Shown in pieces: positions 1-11,057 of a DNA stretch of 64,000 nucleotides; within the stretch, counting starts at the first letter, position 1; every line of letters starts with the position of its first letter. The translations under genes were made by a program, and so were the position numbers. Source of the DNA: Zopfochytrium polystomum (Eukaryota > Chytridiomycota > Chytridiomycetes > Chytridiales > Chytridiaceae); NCBI GenBank assembly GCA_025765615.1, contig JAIVFJ010000035.1:362574-426573 (forward strand), in the 5' to 3' direction. The notes beneath the pieces were generated by a model, which was given only the letters and a program-made list of their open reading frames with translations, was not told the origin of the DNA and ran no database searches.

Positions 1-839
1 CTCAATTAAAGGAGCAAACAGCCAGCATCATCAGAGAGCCCTTATCCAAAACAGTCTTTGTTACTAAGTAAGTAGTTGTGTATCTTTGTTTTTGCAAGTG
101 TGGCGCAAGTTGCAAAACATCCAAATGTGTCACATTTCGAAATTCAGTTATCATTGACCTTTTTTCTTTATTTTTCCAACTTTTGCTCAACAGACTCATC
201 ATAGGAAAAAAAAATTGGAGCCATAGTAACTTAAGCCATTTTATTTCATGTCCATTTTCGGAGTAGTACGCAAATTTTGAAAGTCTTTGGTGCAGTTTTT
301 ACATCAGTCCACTAATAGGAGAAAAGGCGTGCCGCCATTGACACAGCTGCAGTTTTGTTGCAATTACTATTTGTCTAGATTGGGTAAAACAAGGTGAAAG
401 GTACCAACAGAAAGCCCTTTCAATTCTGAATGTGCTGATTCTAGTTTCATCACAAAAGTTGCATCAGTGCAGAAGTTAGGTATGGGACAACTTTGAGGGT
501 CATCATGCCGCATCTGGCATGGTGGCACCGACCCTTAAAGGGTTAAGGGGGGTTTCTCTTTCTGCCCACCCTCCTGATAGTTGGCCGTTCCCTTTATTTA
601 ATTCTTTGCACACGACAGCACACAAGACAAACAATCACAAAATTGGGTCAACGTTTTGAACATTGCGCTGCCAAGTGCTGTCACACATGCATACGAGCAT
701 CATAAAGTTTGAGACATTCAGCAAATGTTGCCTTGTGTTAGACTAAACTGTTCACACAATTTCATTCCCCTAGCTTTTGAATTGCACGAGAAAGAGGCAA
801 AGGAAGTAAACTGCACCATTGGCCCAGTTTTGTGGATGT
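1..839. other. unassigned repeat-zone DNA
   Basis: No reading frame here is convincing on either strand. The sequence is AT-leaning and has the look of transposon flank, since the Tc1/mariner remnant starts just to the right. I see no RNA gene or clear repeat. Confidence 0.3.
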
Positions 840-1216
840 CCAACGAATTTTTATTCAGAGTGTGGTCTGACCTCCCACCTGCTGCAATCACAATGGCAAT
901 CGTTCCACGCATACTTTCAATCTAAGTTCTGGCAAACTTCAGGGGAGATTTGCCTCCACTTGCAGCGGATTTGCTCTCAGAGATCTGCATTTGATCTTGG
1001 TGGTCTTTCATAGGAATTCAGCTGAGTTTTCCAATCTCTCCATCGATGCTCAATAGGATTCAGGTCTGGAGATTGAGCTGGCCAGTCAACACAACAAAAT
1101 CCTTTCTCTTCGAGCCATCCCTTGGTGTATTTTGATTTGTACTTGGGATTGTTGTCTTGCTGAAAGGTAATTCCTGCAGGGTCAAGTCCCATTTCATCCA
1201 GGCTACGGATAAGACT
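840..1216 (-). pseudogene. Tc1/mariner transposase, C-terminal remnant
   Basis: This is the C-terminal half of a Tc1/mariner (DDE) transposase. The minus strand reads FQQDNNPKY around the second catalytic Asp and then WPAQSPDLNPIEHRW, the family's most conserved block, where the third acidic residue lies. Downstream the frame breaks: SPEVCQNL is followed by a stop, and the typical tail (AIVIAAGG) continues in another frame near 925. The N-terminal half is missing because an LTR begins at 1217 and no transposase is recognisable on its far side. The copy is therefore dead. Family assignment is sure; the exact family member is unknown. Confidence 0.85.
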
Positions 1217-1618
1217 TGTCAGGCGGAACTGACTGGTTAGCAGCAAGAGGCACAAGACAGACCTGAACCTATTGTGACTGTCAGTTATTGTTCTCACAAT
1301 GCCCATGGGGAGAGCAAGCCACCGCCAATGCAGACCTGGGTGCTGGCTTGCGCTGTTGACAAATACTCCAAGTGTTAAGTGGAACGGAAGCCCGGTGTCA
1401 ACAGTTTTCCTCCTCCTCTGCTCAAGCAGATAATATAGGAGGGGTTTTTACCCTGTGCTGGTCACGCTCGCCTAGCAACTATTACAGCATGCCTATCATC
1501 ATTATGTGTCAATTATTCATAACAGAGTTTTTCTCTTTCTCTCAAATTGGGGAGAAGGACCCCACAAACACACATCTCCACTTCACTCACTCCTTCCACT
1601 CAGAGTAGACTGTTCACA
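1217..1618. repeat. LTR-B copy 1 (solo LTR)
   Basis: About 400 bases starting TGTCAGGCGG and ending GTTCACA, so it has TG...CA ends. It matches two further copies at 33664-34076 and 34268-34604 nearly end to end, which defines it as a repeat family (called LTR-B here). It cuts the Tc1 transposase remnant at 1216. The flanking five bases (AGACT and CAAGA) do not match, so a target duplication cannot be shown for this copy. No internal retroelement region is present, and the element's coding partner is unknown. Short open frames inside it are chance frames. Confidence 0.7.
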
Positions 1619-2960
1619 CAAGAAAGACAGTCCAGGATTCATGGGGCATTTCTTGGCAAACAGGGTGAAGGGGGCTGGCAAGAAATGATTGGTGTAGATA
1701 AGAAGACGGTCACTTCAGCCACAGAAGAAAGGAAAGACACAGACAAACACAACAAGGAGGAAATAAAAGAGAAAACAGGAAAAACAGGAATAACCAGATA
1801 AATTACTAATTGAAAATAAGTAAAAATCCCCATTGAAAAGAAAAGGAAAAACCCTGTGATCTCATACCTCTTTTATGAGGCATTACATCATGATAGCAGG
1901 TGGTAGGGCTTGTTAGCTCTGCCATCATCTTGTTAGCTCTGTCCATCTGGACTTAGCACTTCTCCCACAGAAGTGTTTCAGTCCTACGTCATTTCCAAAA
2001 GTCAGGGGTCATTAGCCAGGCATAGTAGGACTTTGCATTTCTGCTCAGTCTGTCAACTAGCATGTCTTGATTTGGCACCTTCCCAATTGAAGGGAGCGCT
2101 CTAACCACTGAGCAAGGGGGCCTTGTATCAGCAATTAGAATCAAGACTGACTCTTTCTGTCTGCATCACCAAAATTAGATAATTATAATAAATTAATAAT
2201 AAGTAGAGCTCAGAGGTAGACAGACGGAGCCAGTTAGAGGCTGTATGGAAACCCTATTAATAAAAAGAGAACAGGAATCCAAGCCTACTCACGTTTTTCC
2301 AGCAAAACACAGGTTGAGACGGGGTGGTAATTCTCACAATTATCGGTTAAAAAGTGGGTACACTTAATTTATTTGAGGTCACAGGCTTGAAAGCATGTAA
2401 TCCTCACAATGTGGCTTGTAGATTTTGTTACAAGAAACAACCAACCCTTCTGTGCCTCCAGGGTTACCCCAGCTGTTTATCTCCATCACAGGTTTTGGAA
2501 CAGTCTTTCCCCATTGTAGTCTTTTTTCGATGGTAGGAAACCACTATATGGAGACAGTTAAGTTTCTGTTTACATTCACAAACCTCACTAATTTGGGCAC
2601 AACCTCAGACCTAAATCCATTTACAACATTGAAAAAGTGTTTACAAGAGGAGGAGACATAGCAAGTTCCAACAAGAAGCCAAGGTATGAACCTGAAGATG
2701 AAGCTTACTGTGGGAAAGTGCCAGGAAAAAAAATTGTGTTTGAAAGAGGTGATTATCAAAATGACATAGTGCTCCCCCCCAACAAAAACATTCGAAATAA
2801 AGTCCTTGTCAGACACACAGAAAAGGAAGGAAGAAAGAAAAAAGCAACACGACCCTTGGTCACCCCCACTGTGTGCTCTGCAAGGTTTGCAAGGTTCTTC
2901 ATCATCCAAAGACTGCACAAAAACATGCTAGGGACCATTGTTTACCAATTGGCATTCTAA
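1619..2960. other. intergenic/repeat DNA without a supported gene
   Basis: Nothing coding can be supported on either strand. The stretch contains a tRNA-like half (annotated separately) and purine-rich, AT-rich filler. A short plus-strand frame near 2870-2950 has a CxxC...HxxxH spacing, but it is too short and isolated to call a zinc finger. Confidence 0.3.
2074..2122 (-). other. tRNA-like relic (5' half)
   Basis: On the minus strand the sequence has a D-arm/A-box look (GCTCAGTGGTTAGAGC) followed by a five-pair anticodon-like stem CTCCC/GGGAG. No proper T-arm or acceptor partner follows, so it is not a functional tRNA. It may be a tRNA fragment or the head of a tRNA-derived SINE. Confidence 0.3.
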
Positions 2961-3860
2961 TCAGGCAGCATGTCCGCCCAAAGTCGCCGCTGCTGCAGCC
3001 TCTGCCGTTTCCATTCCCACAGGCTCTCTGCTTGGATCGGAATCCAGCTGACTTGTGGCCAGTTTTCCGCAGTTGTAGCAGTTTCCTTGGAAACACATGG
3101 GCTTCAATGCAGTCAGAACGGAACTGCCCAAAATCTGGGGGGTTGCTTTGGCCAAATCCGTTGCACCAACAGAAGCAGAGGATTCTCATGCAGGCGTTTC
3201 AAGCATCTGTTTCTGAACGATTTCAACCGTGAGTGTGCTTGTCGTGATCATGGCAATTGTATCGTGGAAGCTGCACCCAGTCGGATCCTTGATTGGGACG
3301 TTGCGGTAGAAGCCGACTTGTTACTGGTTGGAGAAACCAATGCCCGCACTGTCCAGCTCAGCAAACATCTGAGCAAGGCGTTGGACGTGCGTGTGCATGT
3401 TGGTGCCTGGTCGATAGATGGTGGTGAACAGGCGACGTTGCGTCTCGTAGGCTGTGGCTGCTTGCATCTTGTCATAGGTGTCTGTCAACGATTCCGCATG
3501 CGGTAAGCCGTTTTAGCTTTCTGCAAGCTGCAACAGATCGGGATGGAGCTCGTCCAGGATGATTGACTCAGCCTGGCCGTCCTTGGCCTTGCATTCATCT
3601 GTCATGGGCGTAGGGGCAGCTGGCGCAATGTGCTTGTCGAGACTTTTAGATGCAAGGAGAAACTCAATTCCTGTCGTTCATTGGCGGAAGTTCGTTCCGG
3701 CAAACATGGGGAAGTTCTTGAGGTCGTCGGACAAAATGGCGACGATTGGGGCAGCCGCACCGCCAGAACTGGCACCACTGCCCAAAGGGCCACCACTGCC
3801 GCCGCCGGAGCCGTCGCTGGCGACACCGCCGCCGCCAGAGCCTGATCCGCTGGATGACAT
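2961..3860 (-). pseudogene. Ty1/copia Gag remnant
   Basis: The minus strand from ATG at 3860 encodes a Ser/Gly-rich start, then LSDDLKNFPMFAGTNFRQ, a typical copia Gag opening. After a stop it continues with LLASKSLDKHIAP and further gag-like sequence, and it ends in a CCHC zinc-knuckle region (GNCYNCGK) that is itself broken by a frame change near 3060. Several in-frame stops are visible, so the gene is dead. Its 5' side carries a matching primer-binding site (3992-4004) and a probable LTR (4008-4271). No protease, integrase or reverse transcriptase follows at lower coordinates, so the element is truncated after gag. Confidence 0.75.
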
Positions 3861-3991
3861 CTTGGTGGGATCAAAGGAAGATGATGGAAGTGAACTGAGA
3901 GATGAAGATCAACGGCCAAGAGTGGAAATGGAGGACGTTCGCAACCTAGGGAATACGAGAGTTGGGTTGTGCTATTACTACTGGAAGGGCT

Positions 3992-4004
3992 TGGGCCCAT
4001 AACC
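3992..4004 (-). promoter_or_regulatory. copia primer-binding site, half-tRNA(iMet) type
   Basis: Read on the minus strand, GGTTATGGGCCCA is complementary to the anticodon stem-loop of initiator tRNA-Met (anticodon CAU within GGGCCCAUAACC). Drosophila copia and some relatives prime from such an internally cleaved half-tRNA. It lies between the putative LTR and gag, as expected. Confidence 0.65.
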
Positions 4005-4007
4005 TAT

Positions 4008-4271
4008 TGTGAAGGAAGGTGGGGGAAGCCTCCTACTGATTCTTTGTCGTGCTGATAGTAATTCGAGAAGGAGAGGAGAGTATGGGCTATGAGATTCTAT
4101 TATTTTTCGCAGTTATTTCCTTTCGTTGTTCCCGCCCCTTTTTTACTCTGGGTGCGAGGCAAGATAGCCTATAAATGTGACCTAACAATCAACTTCAACC
4201 AAAAGAGGTGGAGGAATAGGATGAGGGAACTCGGGTTGGTCGATAAGCGCAACTCAGAACAATTCTAAACA
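4008..4271 (-). repeat. putative copia 5' LTR
   Basis: In element orientation the segment starts TGTTTAG, ends TTCACA, and lies immediately upstream of the primer-binding site and gag remnant. The boundaries are inferred from the TG...CA ends and the primer-site position only; no second copy exists in the window to confirm them. Confidence 0.45.
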
Positions 4272-4363
4272 AGGAGGAGGATGACCATAAGGAGGAGCGC
4301 GAGGCAATTCTGCGATTCGTTGGTTCTTCGGGGATGTTCCGTCTCCTTTGTAAACAAATCACA

Positions 4364-4365
<2 letters not shown>

Positions 4366-4421
<56 letters not shown>

Positions 4422-4504
4422 CCTCTCTCTCTCTCGCTGGGTTAGCGAGCCGCAGGGCTGAGAGACAGACAGACAGGCAGTCAGACAGACAGACAGACAG
4501 ACAA
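4366..4504. repeat. (CT)n and (GACA)n microsatellites
   Basis: About 70 bases of nearly pure CT repeat are followed, after a short GC-rich spacer, by GACA/CAGA tetranucleotide repeats. The flanks to about 4600 hold no supported gene. Confidence 0.95.
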
Positions 4505-4565
4505 GGGGAGAGGACAACAACGCATCATAAACGGCGCTCACTTCGCTCGCCTCGCCCATTGAATC

Positions 4566-4899
4566 TTGCACATTTCTTTTTAAAATGAAAGAAAGCTCCT
4601 GGCAAAAAAGCACGCGTTTTTACTTTGTAGAACACAAAGTACAAGGGAGTTGTCTTGAAAGATATCAACATTGATATCGTTTTTCCGAATCATGCCATAA
4701 TCTTGCCCAGCTATCTGGCAGCCTTGCTCTTTTGCAGACATATGCATTGGCATATTCTCTACGCAGATCAAATCAGCTTCCACAAGTTTTGCTAATAAAG
4801 TATAGAGGATTTGACTTTTCAAAGTGGTCACTTTAGGATTTGGCCAAGGGAAACTTTTACCCATTCCTTTTTTGACTCCCAACTGCTCAAGTAGGCGAC
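4566..4899. other. unassigned DNA left of the solo LTR
   Basis: A minus-strand open frame continues here from the LTR, but its sequence matches nothing I recognise. The DNA continues on the other side of the LTR insertion at 5253, up to about 5538, where I also see no gene. Together the two parts are the disrupted target of the solo LTR. Confidence 0.3.
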
Positions 4900-5252
4900 T
4901 GTTATGAATCACCCTCTGGAAACCTCTGGAAGCTTCTAGAACATTCCTTCATGGAGCCTTCTGGAACCTTCTGGAACCTTCTAGAGCATTCCTTCATGGA
5001 ACCTTGTGGAACCTTCTGTAACCTTCTTTGCTTTCCTGACTTGTCTTGTTGTCATTGATATCATTGGTATCATTGTATTACTAATTGCTCTTTCTGGAAC
5101 TTTCTTTGAGTCTTGACAAGGAAGACTCTCAAAAGGTATAAAAGGGGGATGGGGGACCTGTCCCATCCCTCAAGTGAATTATTGTTTCCAATACAATCAT
5201 CACTCCTCTCAGTTCCTTGTCTGCCTTGTCCTGTCCTGCCCTGTTCCTGACA
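4900..5252 (+). repeat. solo LTR of the Ty3/gypsy element (LTR-A)
   Basis: This 353-base copy starts TGTTATGAATCACC and ends TTCCTGACA. It is the same family and same length as the 5' LTR of the full element at 60990-61342, in the opposite orientation. It is flanked by a perfect 5-bp target duplication, GCGAC at 4895-4899 and again at 5253-5257, so it is a true insertion later reduced to a solo LTR. It keeps the heat-shock pentamer arrays (4928-4947, 4958-4982), a TATAAAAG box and the AAGTGAATTAT leader start. Flanking DNA is joined without loss at the duplication. Confidence 0.93.
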
Positions 5253-5538
5253 GCGACAAAAGCAATTATTAAGACAGAAGCTGCCAATAGGATTTGACGT
5301 AGCATGTACTGCACCAAGTTTTCCTGCGTTTGGGCAATTGCCAGTGGGTATCCTGCAAACAACAGCAGCAGTAGTTGTTCTTGTAATTGCAAAAGCTAAA
5401 TGACCGAAATTATACTCAGATAAGCGCTTCAATTAAGGACACAGGGCCAGCCCCCGAGTTCTTTCGGTGAATCAGAATAAAAAATGGAGACGAAAACCTT
5501 CATCTCAGAATCACTGTCGGAGACCGCCCGACATAACC

Positions 5539-5870
5539 CTAACGCAAAGGAGGTTTTGGTGCACTGGATTCATGACAATCACAAATTGTTGACATGTTAT
5601 CCTCCTTGATCTTTGTCGGATTCAAGGCCCATCCTAACTCAAGTAGCAAACCTCTTTCCCAGCCTGCTTCTTTCACTGCTTCTGTGAGGGCATTTGTTTC
5701 CGCCTCAGTTGAGGACCAAGCAACTGTACTTTGCTTCTTACTCGACCAGTTGACTGTGGCCCCTGCCAGGAGGAAAACACTGCCAGAAGGACTTTGACAT
5801 AACTCCACTTTGGCTTAACTTGCATCTGCATAACCTTGCAATGCGTCTGGGCCTATCAATTTGGCAGTCT
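5539..5870 (-). pseudogene. Ty1/copia RNase H remnant
   Basis: The minus strand reads LQGYADAS, an in-frame stop, then SPSGSVFLLAGATVNWSS, KKQSTVAWSSTEAE and a DN motif (KEDNMST). This is the RNase H end of a Ty1/copia Pol: the Asp of GYADA, the Glu of STEAE and the Asp of the DN motif are the metal-binding residues. The frame is broken and the reverse transcriptase is absent. It lies upstream of the gag remnant's LTR, so it is probably the tail of a different copia copy. Confidence 0.85.
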
Positions 5871-6465
5871 CTTCACGATGGCACGTGGAAAGATTCTTGG
5901 GTGTCTGGCATGCCATTGTCATTTTCGACAGCATTTTGGAAAGTCCAAAATGCCCCACCTAAAAAAGGAAATGCATTTTGGACAGTCCAAAATGAACCAG
6001 ATCCAGAGACAGAGCCGACAGCTTTTTGTTCGGTCAGGGACACTGTCCAAAGTGGACAAAGGAAAACAAACCTGGCGAGCGCAGTCCAGTTTCGGCCTTG
6101 CGCTGTCTTCGTAGTTTCGTCCAACGTAATAAGCCGATAATTGGAGCATTTTGAGCTCCTGAAAGCCTGTCAAGTTTGTTTAATACATGTACAGGAGCGC
6201 TTCTCCCTCGTAGACCCTCCTCTCTTCACCGACTTCCATCAACCGTCAGCGCAGCGCACGGAGCCCTCAAAGGAGATGCTCTTCACTGTTTTTCCTTTGC
6301 CGTTTGCTCACGAATCATGCGTTCAAGGAATGCATTTATTACCAGCAGAGTTTGGAAAAAAAAAAATTACTAATCGGTTGCTTCAAAAGAGAAAATGCTT
6401 CTTCCTGAAAAAAAAAAAAAAAAAAAAAAAAAAACAGGACGCGTAGGAACTTCCTTGCGCTCTGG
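5871..6465. other. non-coding stretch with palindromes and poly(A)
   Basis: No gene is supported. Two near-perfect palindromes of the form CATTTTGGAC-N-GTCCAAAATG lie at about 5931-5952 and 5973-5994, and a weaker related motif near 6045. A run of about 24 A follows near 6410. Confidence 0.5.
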
Positions 6466-7408
6466 TCAAGTTCGTCCTCCGACACCGCGCGCGGCGCCCG
6501 TCTGCCGAGTCGTCGTCGTCGCCGCCACCACGCCGCCGCCGCCGCCGCCGCCCTTCTTGCCCGCGCCGGCCTTGGGGACGGACCTCCTGTCGCCGCCGCC
6601 CTTGCCGCCGGCCGCGCCCTTTGTGCCAGCCGAGGAGCCCTTCGGCGACTTCGTGGTGCCACCGGCGGCGGCACCACCCCTCGCGGCGCTCGCGGCGGTT
6701 CCTCCACCGCCATTGCCCTTACCGCCGCCTCCCCCGCCGACCGCGAAACCACCCTTTCCGCCCGTCGCAGCCGTCGTCTTTCCCGACCTCTTTGCCGACC
6801 CCCCACCGCCGCCGCCGTCCCCCGCCGCCGCCGCAGTTCCGCGCTTCTTCCGCCCGGCAGCGGCCGGTGTAGCTGTCCCTCCCACGCCTTTCCCGCCTTT
6901 GCCACCACCGCCAGTCCCGGCTTTGTTGGAAACCTCAGGGGTCTTGGACACCGCCGAGCGCGTCTTGCCAGCTGCGTCCGATTTAGCGGCGGATTTCACT
7001 CCCATCGCCGCCTTTGCGCCGCCTCCGCCGCCGCTACCCGCCCTTGAGCGTCTTGCCGGCTGTCGGCGGGGTCGCTGCGGCGGGTTTGGGCGCCCTTGAT
7101 GTGCCTCCGCCACGTGCCGTCGTCACCGCCTTATCGCCGGCGGCGCCGCCTTTGCCCTTGCCAGGTCCGCCCTTTGCCCGCGCCCCTGTCGCCGCCGCCG
7201 TAGGGGTTTTAGGAACGTTTCCCGCCGCACCGCCGGCGCCCTTTGCCTTTCGCGCCGCGGGCGCATTGAGCCCTCTTGTGGCTGCAGTCGCGCCTTTCTC
7301 CTTGCCAGCCGTCGTCGCCGCGCCCCTCTTTGCCTGCCAGCCAACGTGCGGGGGTTTGGGGGGCTTGTGAGAGAGCGGCCTCGCGTCAAAGGGAGATGAG
7401 GAAAGAAG

Positions 7409-7454
<46 letters not shown>

Positions 7455-7836
7455 AAAAACACAAAACCTTATCCGCGACCGTCTTATCGCCGCCTTTGGC
7501 CCCCTTCGCCGCTGCCGCCGGCCGCTTGCACGCGCCCGCGCGCCGGTACAGCGACGGCCGCCCGCCGCGGAACGCGAACCCGCTCTCCATGCACTCGGCC
7601 GTGATCCCGGCCTTGGCCACCTGTTTCATCGCCAATCTGCTGTCTTCGTCGGCTTGGGAGGGGTGTTTCGCTGCAGGGGAGGGGAGAGTGAAGCCCGGTT
7701 GAATGGATGTCGAACGTGGAGGAAGTTTTGATAAAAAAAAAGATTACCTTCACCCCAGTCGATGAGTTCAACTTTTGGTCCCTTGTACTTATTTTTTGTT
7801 GTCCAAACAGAAGAAGACAAGCAAATGAGAAGCATC

Positions 7837-7887
<51 letters not shown>

Positions 7888-8876
7888 GGAGAACCCCTCT
7901 CACTCCCCCCTCCTCCCAATCTTACCGGCTGACCCGCCTTCTGCTCCTGCGCGTGCACCCTCACGTTACCGGGATGCACGTCACCGTGCAGGTACCCGAC
8001 TTCCGCCTGCTGCCGGTCGACCTGCTTCAAAATCATCTCGCTCAGCTTGGGCTTGCCTGCAGCCGTCTTCGGGTCCTCCCCGACCTGCTGGAACGTCGCG
8101 CGCGCCTTGGGGTCGTTGGCCGCTCGCTTTAAGTAGTCGGGCAGGTCCATATCGCCGACCCTTTTCTGCACCATCTTGTCCTTTTCGACCGCAATCAGCT
8201 GGCCGGCTGTTTGGGAGGGGGGGGGGGGGGGGGGGGGGGGGGATAAGCGGTTAGACGGTGAAAGGCAGAGAAATAGAAATAACAGAGGGAGAGAGAGGGA
8301 GGCCCCGGGATTGCGTAAGTTTTTTTCGACAGTTGTTTCCCCCCACCCCCGGCGGGGGCGCTCCCCCCCGTACCTTTCCGCGTCGCGTCGACCTCGTTCC
8401 CGCCGAAATGCACCCTGGCGCCGGTATTCTTGTCCGGCTTGTTCTGCTTGTACACCACGTCGTTCGCCGGTCCGCCCAGCGACCCCAGGTGCGCCACGCC
8501 GACGTCGCCTTCGCCGATCTGCTGGCCGACCTGTGAAGGAGGGGGGGCGAAAAAAAGGAAGGCGCAGACAAGGGGGGGTGCGTGCGGAAGCGGGTGCGGA
8601 TGTTTTAGTTTCGTTCTAAAGTGGTCGTGTTGCATGGCAGGTTGGGCTAGGTTCGACGGGGGGGAGGGGAGGAGTTTGCCGGACACTCCGCCCACAGCAG
8701 GAAGCACAAAGCAAACGCCGTACCTTGACGCCGATGCCGTCCACAATCTCCACGCGCGAACCCGCTTGCGCACGGGCCAGTGACGGAACGTATGTTGCGA
8801 CGAGAAGAAGGAGAAGAAGCAAGGCGCCGAGGACGCCGCTGCGGCTCCTAGTGGCGGCCGCTGAGGGAGGAGGCAT
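6466..8876 (-). CDS. secreted kinase-like protein with Lys/Gly/Ala-rich tail (multi-exon)
   Basis: Exons inferred from GT-AG sites and phase: 8876-8724, 8530-8374, 8206-7926, 7787-7748, 7670-7468, then about 7363 downward. Exon 1 is a signal peptide (Leu-rich core, cut near ARA-QA). Exon 2 has a Gly-rich loop (IGEGDVGVAHLG) and a likely ATP-site Lys (VVYK). Exon 3 has LHGDVHPGNVRV, a catalytic loop like that of ABC1, aminoglycoside- and choline-kinase relatives, and exon 4 gives VELIDWGEA, the metal-binding DFG equivalent. These motifs suggest an active phosphotransferase in the secretory route; the substrate is unknown. Exons 1-5 keep one frame. The last exon is a highly basic, disordered Lys/Gly/Ala tail whose frame stops at 7034 and continues one base out of phase to 6466, so either the tail ends there or a base is wrong. 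Introns 2, 3 and 5 carry long sense-strand C or T runs. Confidence 0.6.
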
Positions 8877-9161
8877 TCGCGAGGGAAACGGGTTTGGCAG
8901 CCGTTGGGAAGGACAGACGGGTAGCGAGGATGAGGGGCTAAGTGCGTGTGTGTGTCTGTGTGTGTGTGGAATTTATAAATCTTGTAATCTCGTAGAATTA
9001 TACACGTACATTCAGCACGCCTCGCTTGCTTGTGTTTTCTTTTATCCCTGCGTGCTGAGATTTTTTATTTCTTTTATTTTTGCCTTGTGACGCGTTCAGT
9101 TGTGCTTCGCCTCAAGATTTGCTGGTGTGTGTGTCTGTGTGTGAAAGAGAGAGAGAGGGAA

Positions 9162-9214
<53 letters not shown>

Positions 9215-11012
9215 AGACAGGGAGATAGGGTGCTACTTCGGCCAAACTGAGCAAAATCGGAAAAAAAAGACATCACAGACAGACAGACACAGAGACTGAC
9301 TGACTGACTGACTGACAGCATGCGAGAGAGAGATTGGAGACCAATCAGGCAGACAGACAAACAGGCTGATAGGCCAAAGTCGGACCCATTTGACGACGTA
9401 AGCACGAATAATGGATTATTCGGGTGCCAACCACCAGTGGATGGACCCTGCCAGCTGCGCAGCTCCTTCCCAAGCGCAAAAAACGCCTTTTCGTCCTCCC
9501 CGCCCCTGCCGCCACCGCCACCGTCAGACCCATCTTTGGAAACGTCATCCGCGACCTCAACATCCAAGAGCCAAGAGTCTATTTACTTCTTCTTGCTTTG
9601 CGATGCGAAGTGGCTGGAAGCTGAAAGCAGAGGCTAAAGAGTTATAAGTTTGCGGCAGTAAATGAGAATCGGAAAATTACCTGGCTGGTGCATTGTCGAA
9701 GGCAGGAAACCCAGCTTAGTTAGAATGTGGGTGGGACCATGTGCACACAAGGGTACTAGCACAGTCTCCGAAGCCCTTTCAAAAACACCTCATGATCCAG
9801 TCGAGATTGCCCCACAAGTATCGGCCTGAGTGGGATTGAGCTGGATGCCATTGTCATACTCTGGGACGAAACGGACTGGACTTCCTGGAAAGTCCCAGTT
9901 GACGTTCCCTTTTCCTACAATCTAACTTTAGTTGAGGATCTTCCCAGTCACGATTGGAGCGACGAACTTGAACTGATTGTTGGTTCATGGCCATTTATTG
10001 CAGGTTGAAAGTTTGCCCCCGCACTCCATCACACTACTTTTGATCTTTCCTGTAACGGGCAATGATGGCGGCGAGATGCAGCGGACAGTCGTCCATGCAA
10101 AAGACGAGGAGGACCTTGGTTGAATCGGCGATTAGTGTTATTCATGTTTGGACCGCTTGGTATTGGTGACAGCAAAAATGATGTTTTTTTCATTTTGTGT
10201 GCCTTTCTGGGTTTCGTGTGGGGCAGGGTTCAAGTACAAGGAAACGCAATTGCTTAAAAAATCCTTACCCCCCCCCCCCCCCCCCCTCGGGGGACAGACG
10301 GTTGCTGAGGATCTCGAGATGCAGATGCAGCGTTGCGTCGGGAACACATACGCGTCTTGAAGGGGGGAAAGGGCAGCGGGAGCTCAAAGTTGCATTTCAT
10401 CCGGTCTTGGCTCACGGCGTGTCTCTCTGTCTCTCTCTCGCTGTCTCTCCATCTCCATCTCTCTCCCTCGCCCTCTCTTTCTGTCTCTCTCTCTCTCTCT
10501 CTCTGTCTCCCCTGGCAGCAATTTTTTCTTCTGGTAGTGTTTGTTTTTGTTTTTTTGTTAGTATTTTTTGGTTCAATTGTTTTTTCTGGAGAAAAGACAA
10601 GAGCTGATAAGAATTGAATGTGATGTCTGTCTCTGCTCATAATTTATCCGTAATTGACTCGGGTGTGTGTGTGTGTGTGTGTTTGTTTGCTGGGTTGCGG
10701 GGTTCCGCTCGTTGCCGGAGGTAAATATTGATTACGCGTCATTCATCACGCACTGTGATAACGGCCACGCGGCGAGCATTACGAGCAGTTCTTGCAGCCG
10801 CGCTCTTCGCACGCGCGAGCTGCACATCAAGGGCTCAGCCAAAAAGCACCTTCAACTTGAATTCAAACTCGTGCCCGAGATGGAGAAAAACGGAAAATGA
10901 AACGATGACCAACGAGAGAGAGAAAAGAAAACAGGTCCAAAAAAAAAAAATTGTGATAGGCGCTCCAGTTTGGGAAAGCTCAAGAACAGGATAAATAGAG
11001 AAGGCGAACAGC
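8877..11012. other. intergenic DNA with microsatellites
   Basis: The stretch holds (GA)n at about 9146-9210, GACA and ACTG tetranucleotides (9270-9316), a C run of about 20 near 10267, (CT)n at 10420-10505 and (TG)n at about 10663-10683. Apart from one possible coding remnant at 9796-10008, I see no supported gene. Confidence 0.6.
9796..10008 (+). other. possible coding remnant, unknown
   Basis: A 70-codon frame between stops, with no ATG, has an ordinary protein composition (for example IVILWDETDWTSWKVPVDV) in otherwise non-coding DNA. It could be an exon or a decayed gene end. I do not recognise it. Confidence 0.25.
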
Positions 11013-11057
11013 GTGAACATCCTCCGCAAAAAAAAAGTGGAACAAACACTGACAAAG

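Noticed and set aside
977..1306. Minus-strand ORF of 109 codons as an intact gene
   Set aside because: It fuses LTR sequence with the Tc1 remnant; only the Tc1 part is meaningful.
2873..2950. Possible BED or C2H2 zinc finger
   Set aside because: One short CxxC...HxxxH spacing at the edge of a copia remnant is not enough.
4966..5432. Open frames inside and beside the solo LTR
   Set aside because: The same frames recur in every LTR-A copy (for example 56084-56530 and 60992-61291), so they reflect the repeat, not a gene.
6395..7099. Long proline-rich plus-strand frame
   Set aside because: It is the mirror of the Lys/Gly/Ala-rich tail on the minus strand; high GC keeps several frames open.
9112..9567. 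Minus-strand frame across the GA/CAGA microsatellites
   Set aside because: It is mostly translated simple repeat, with no domain.
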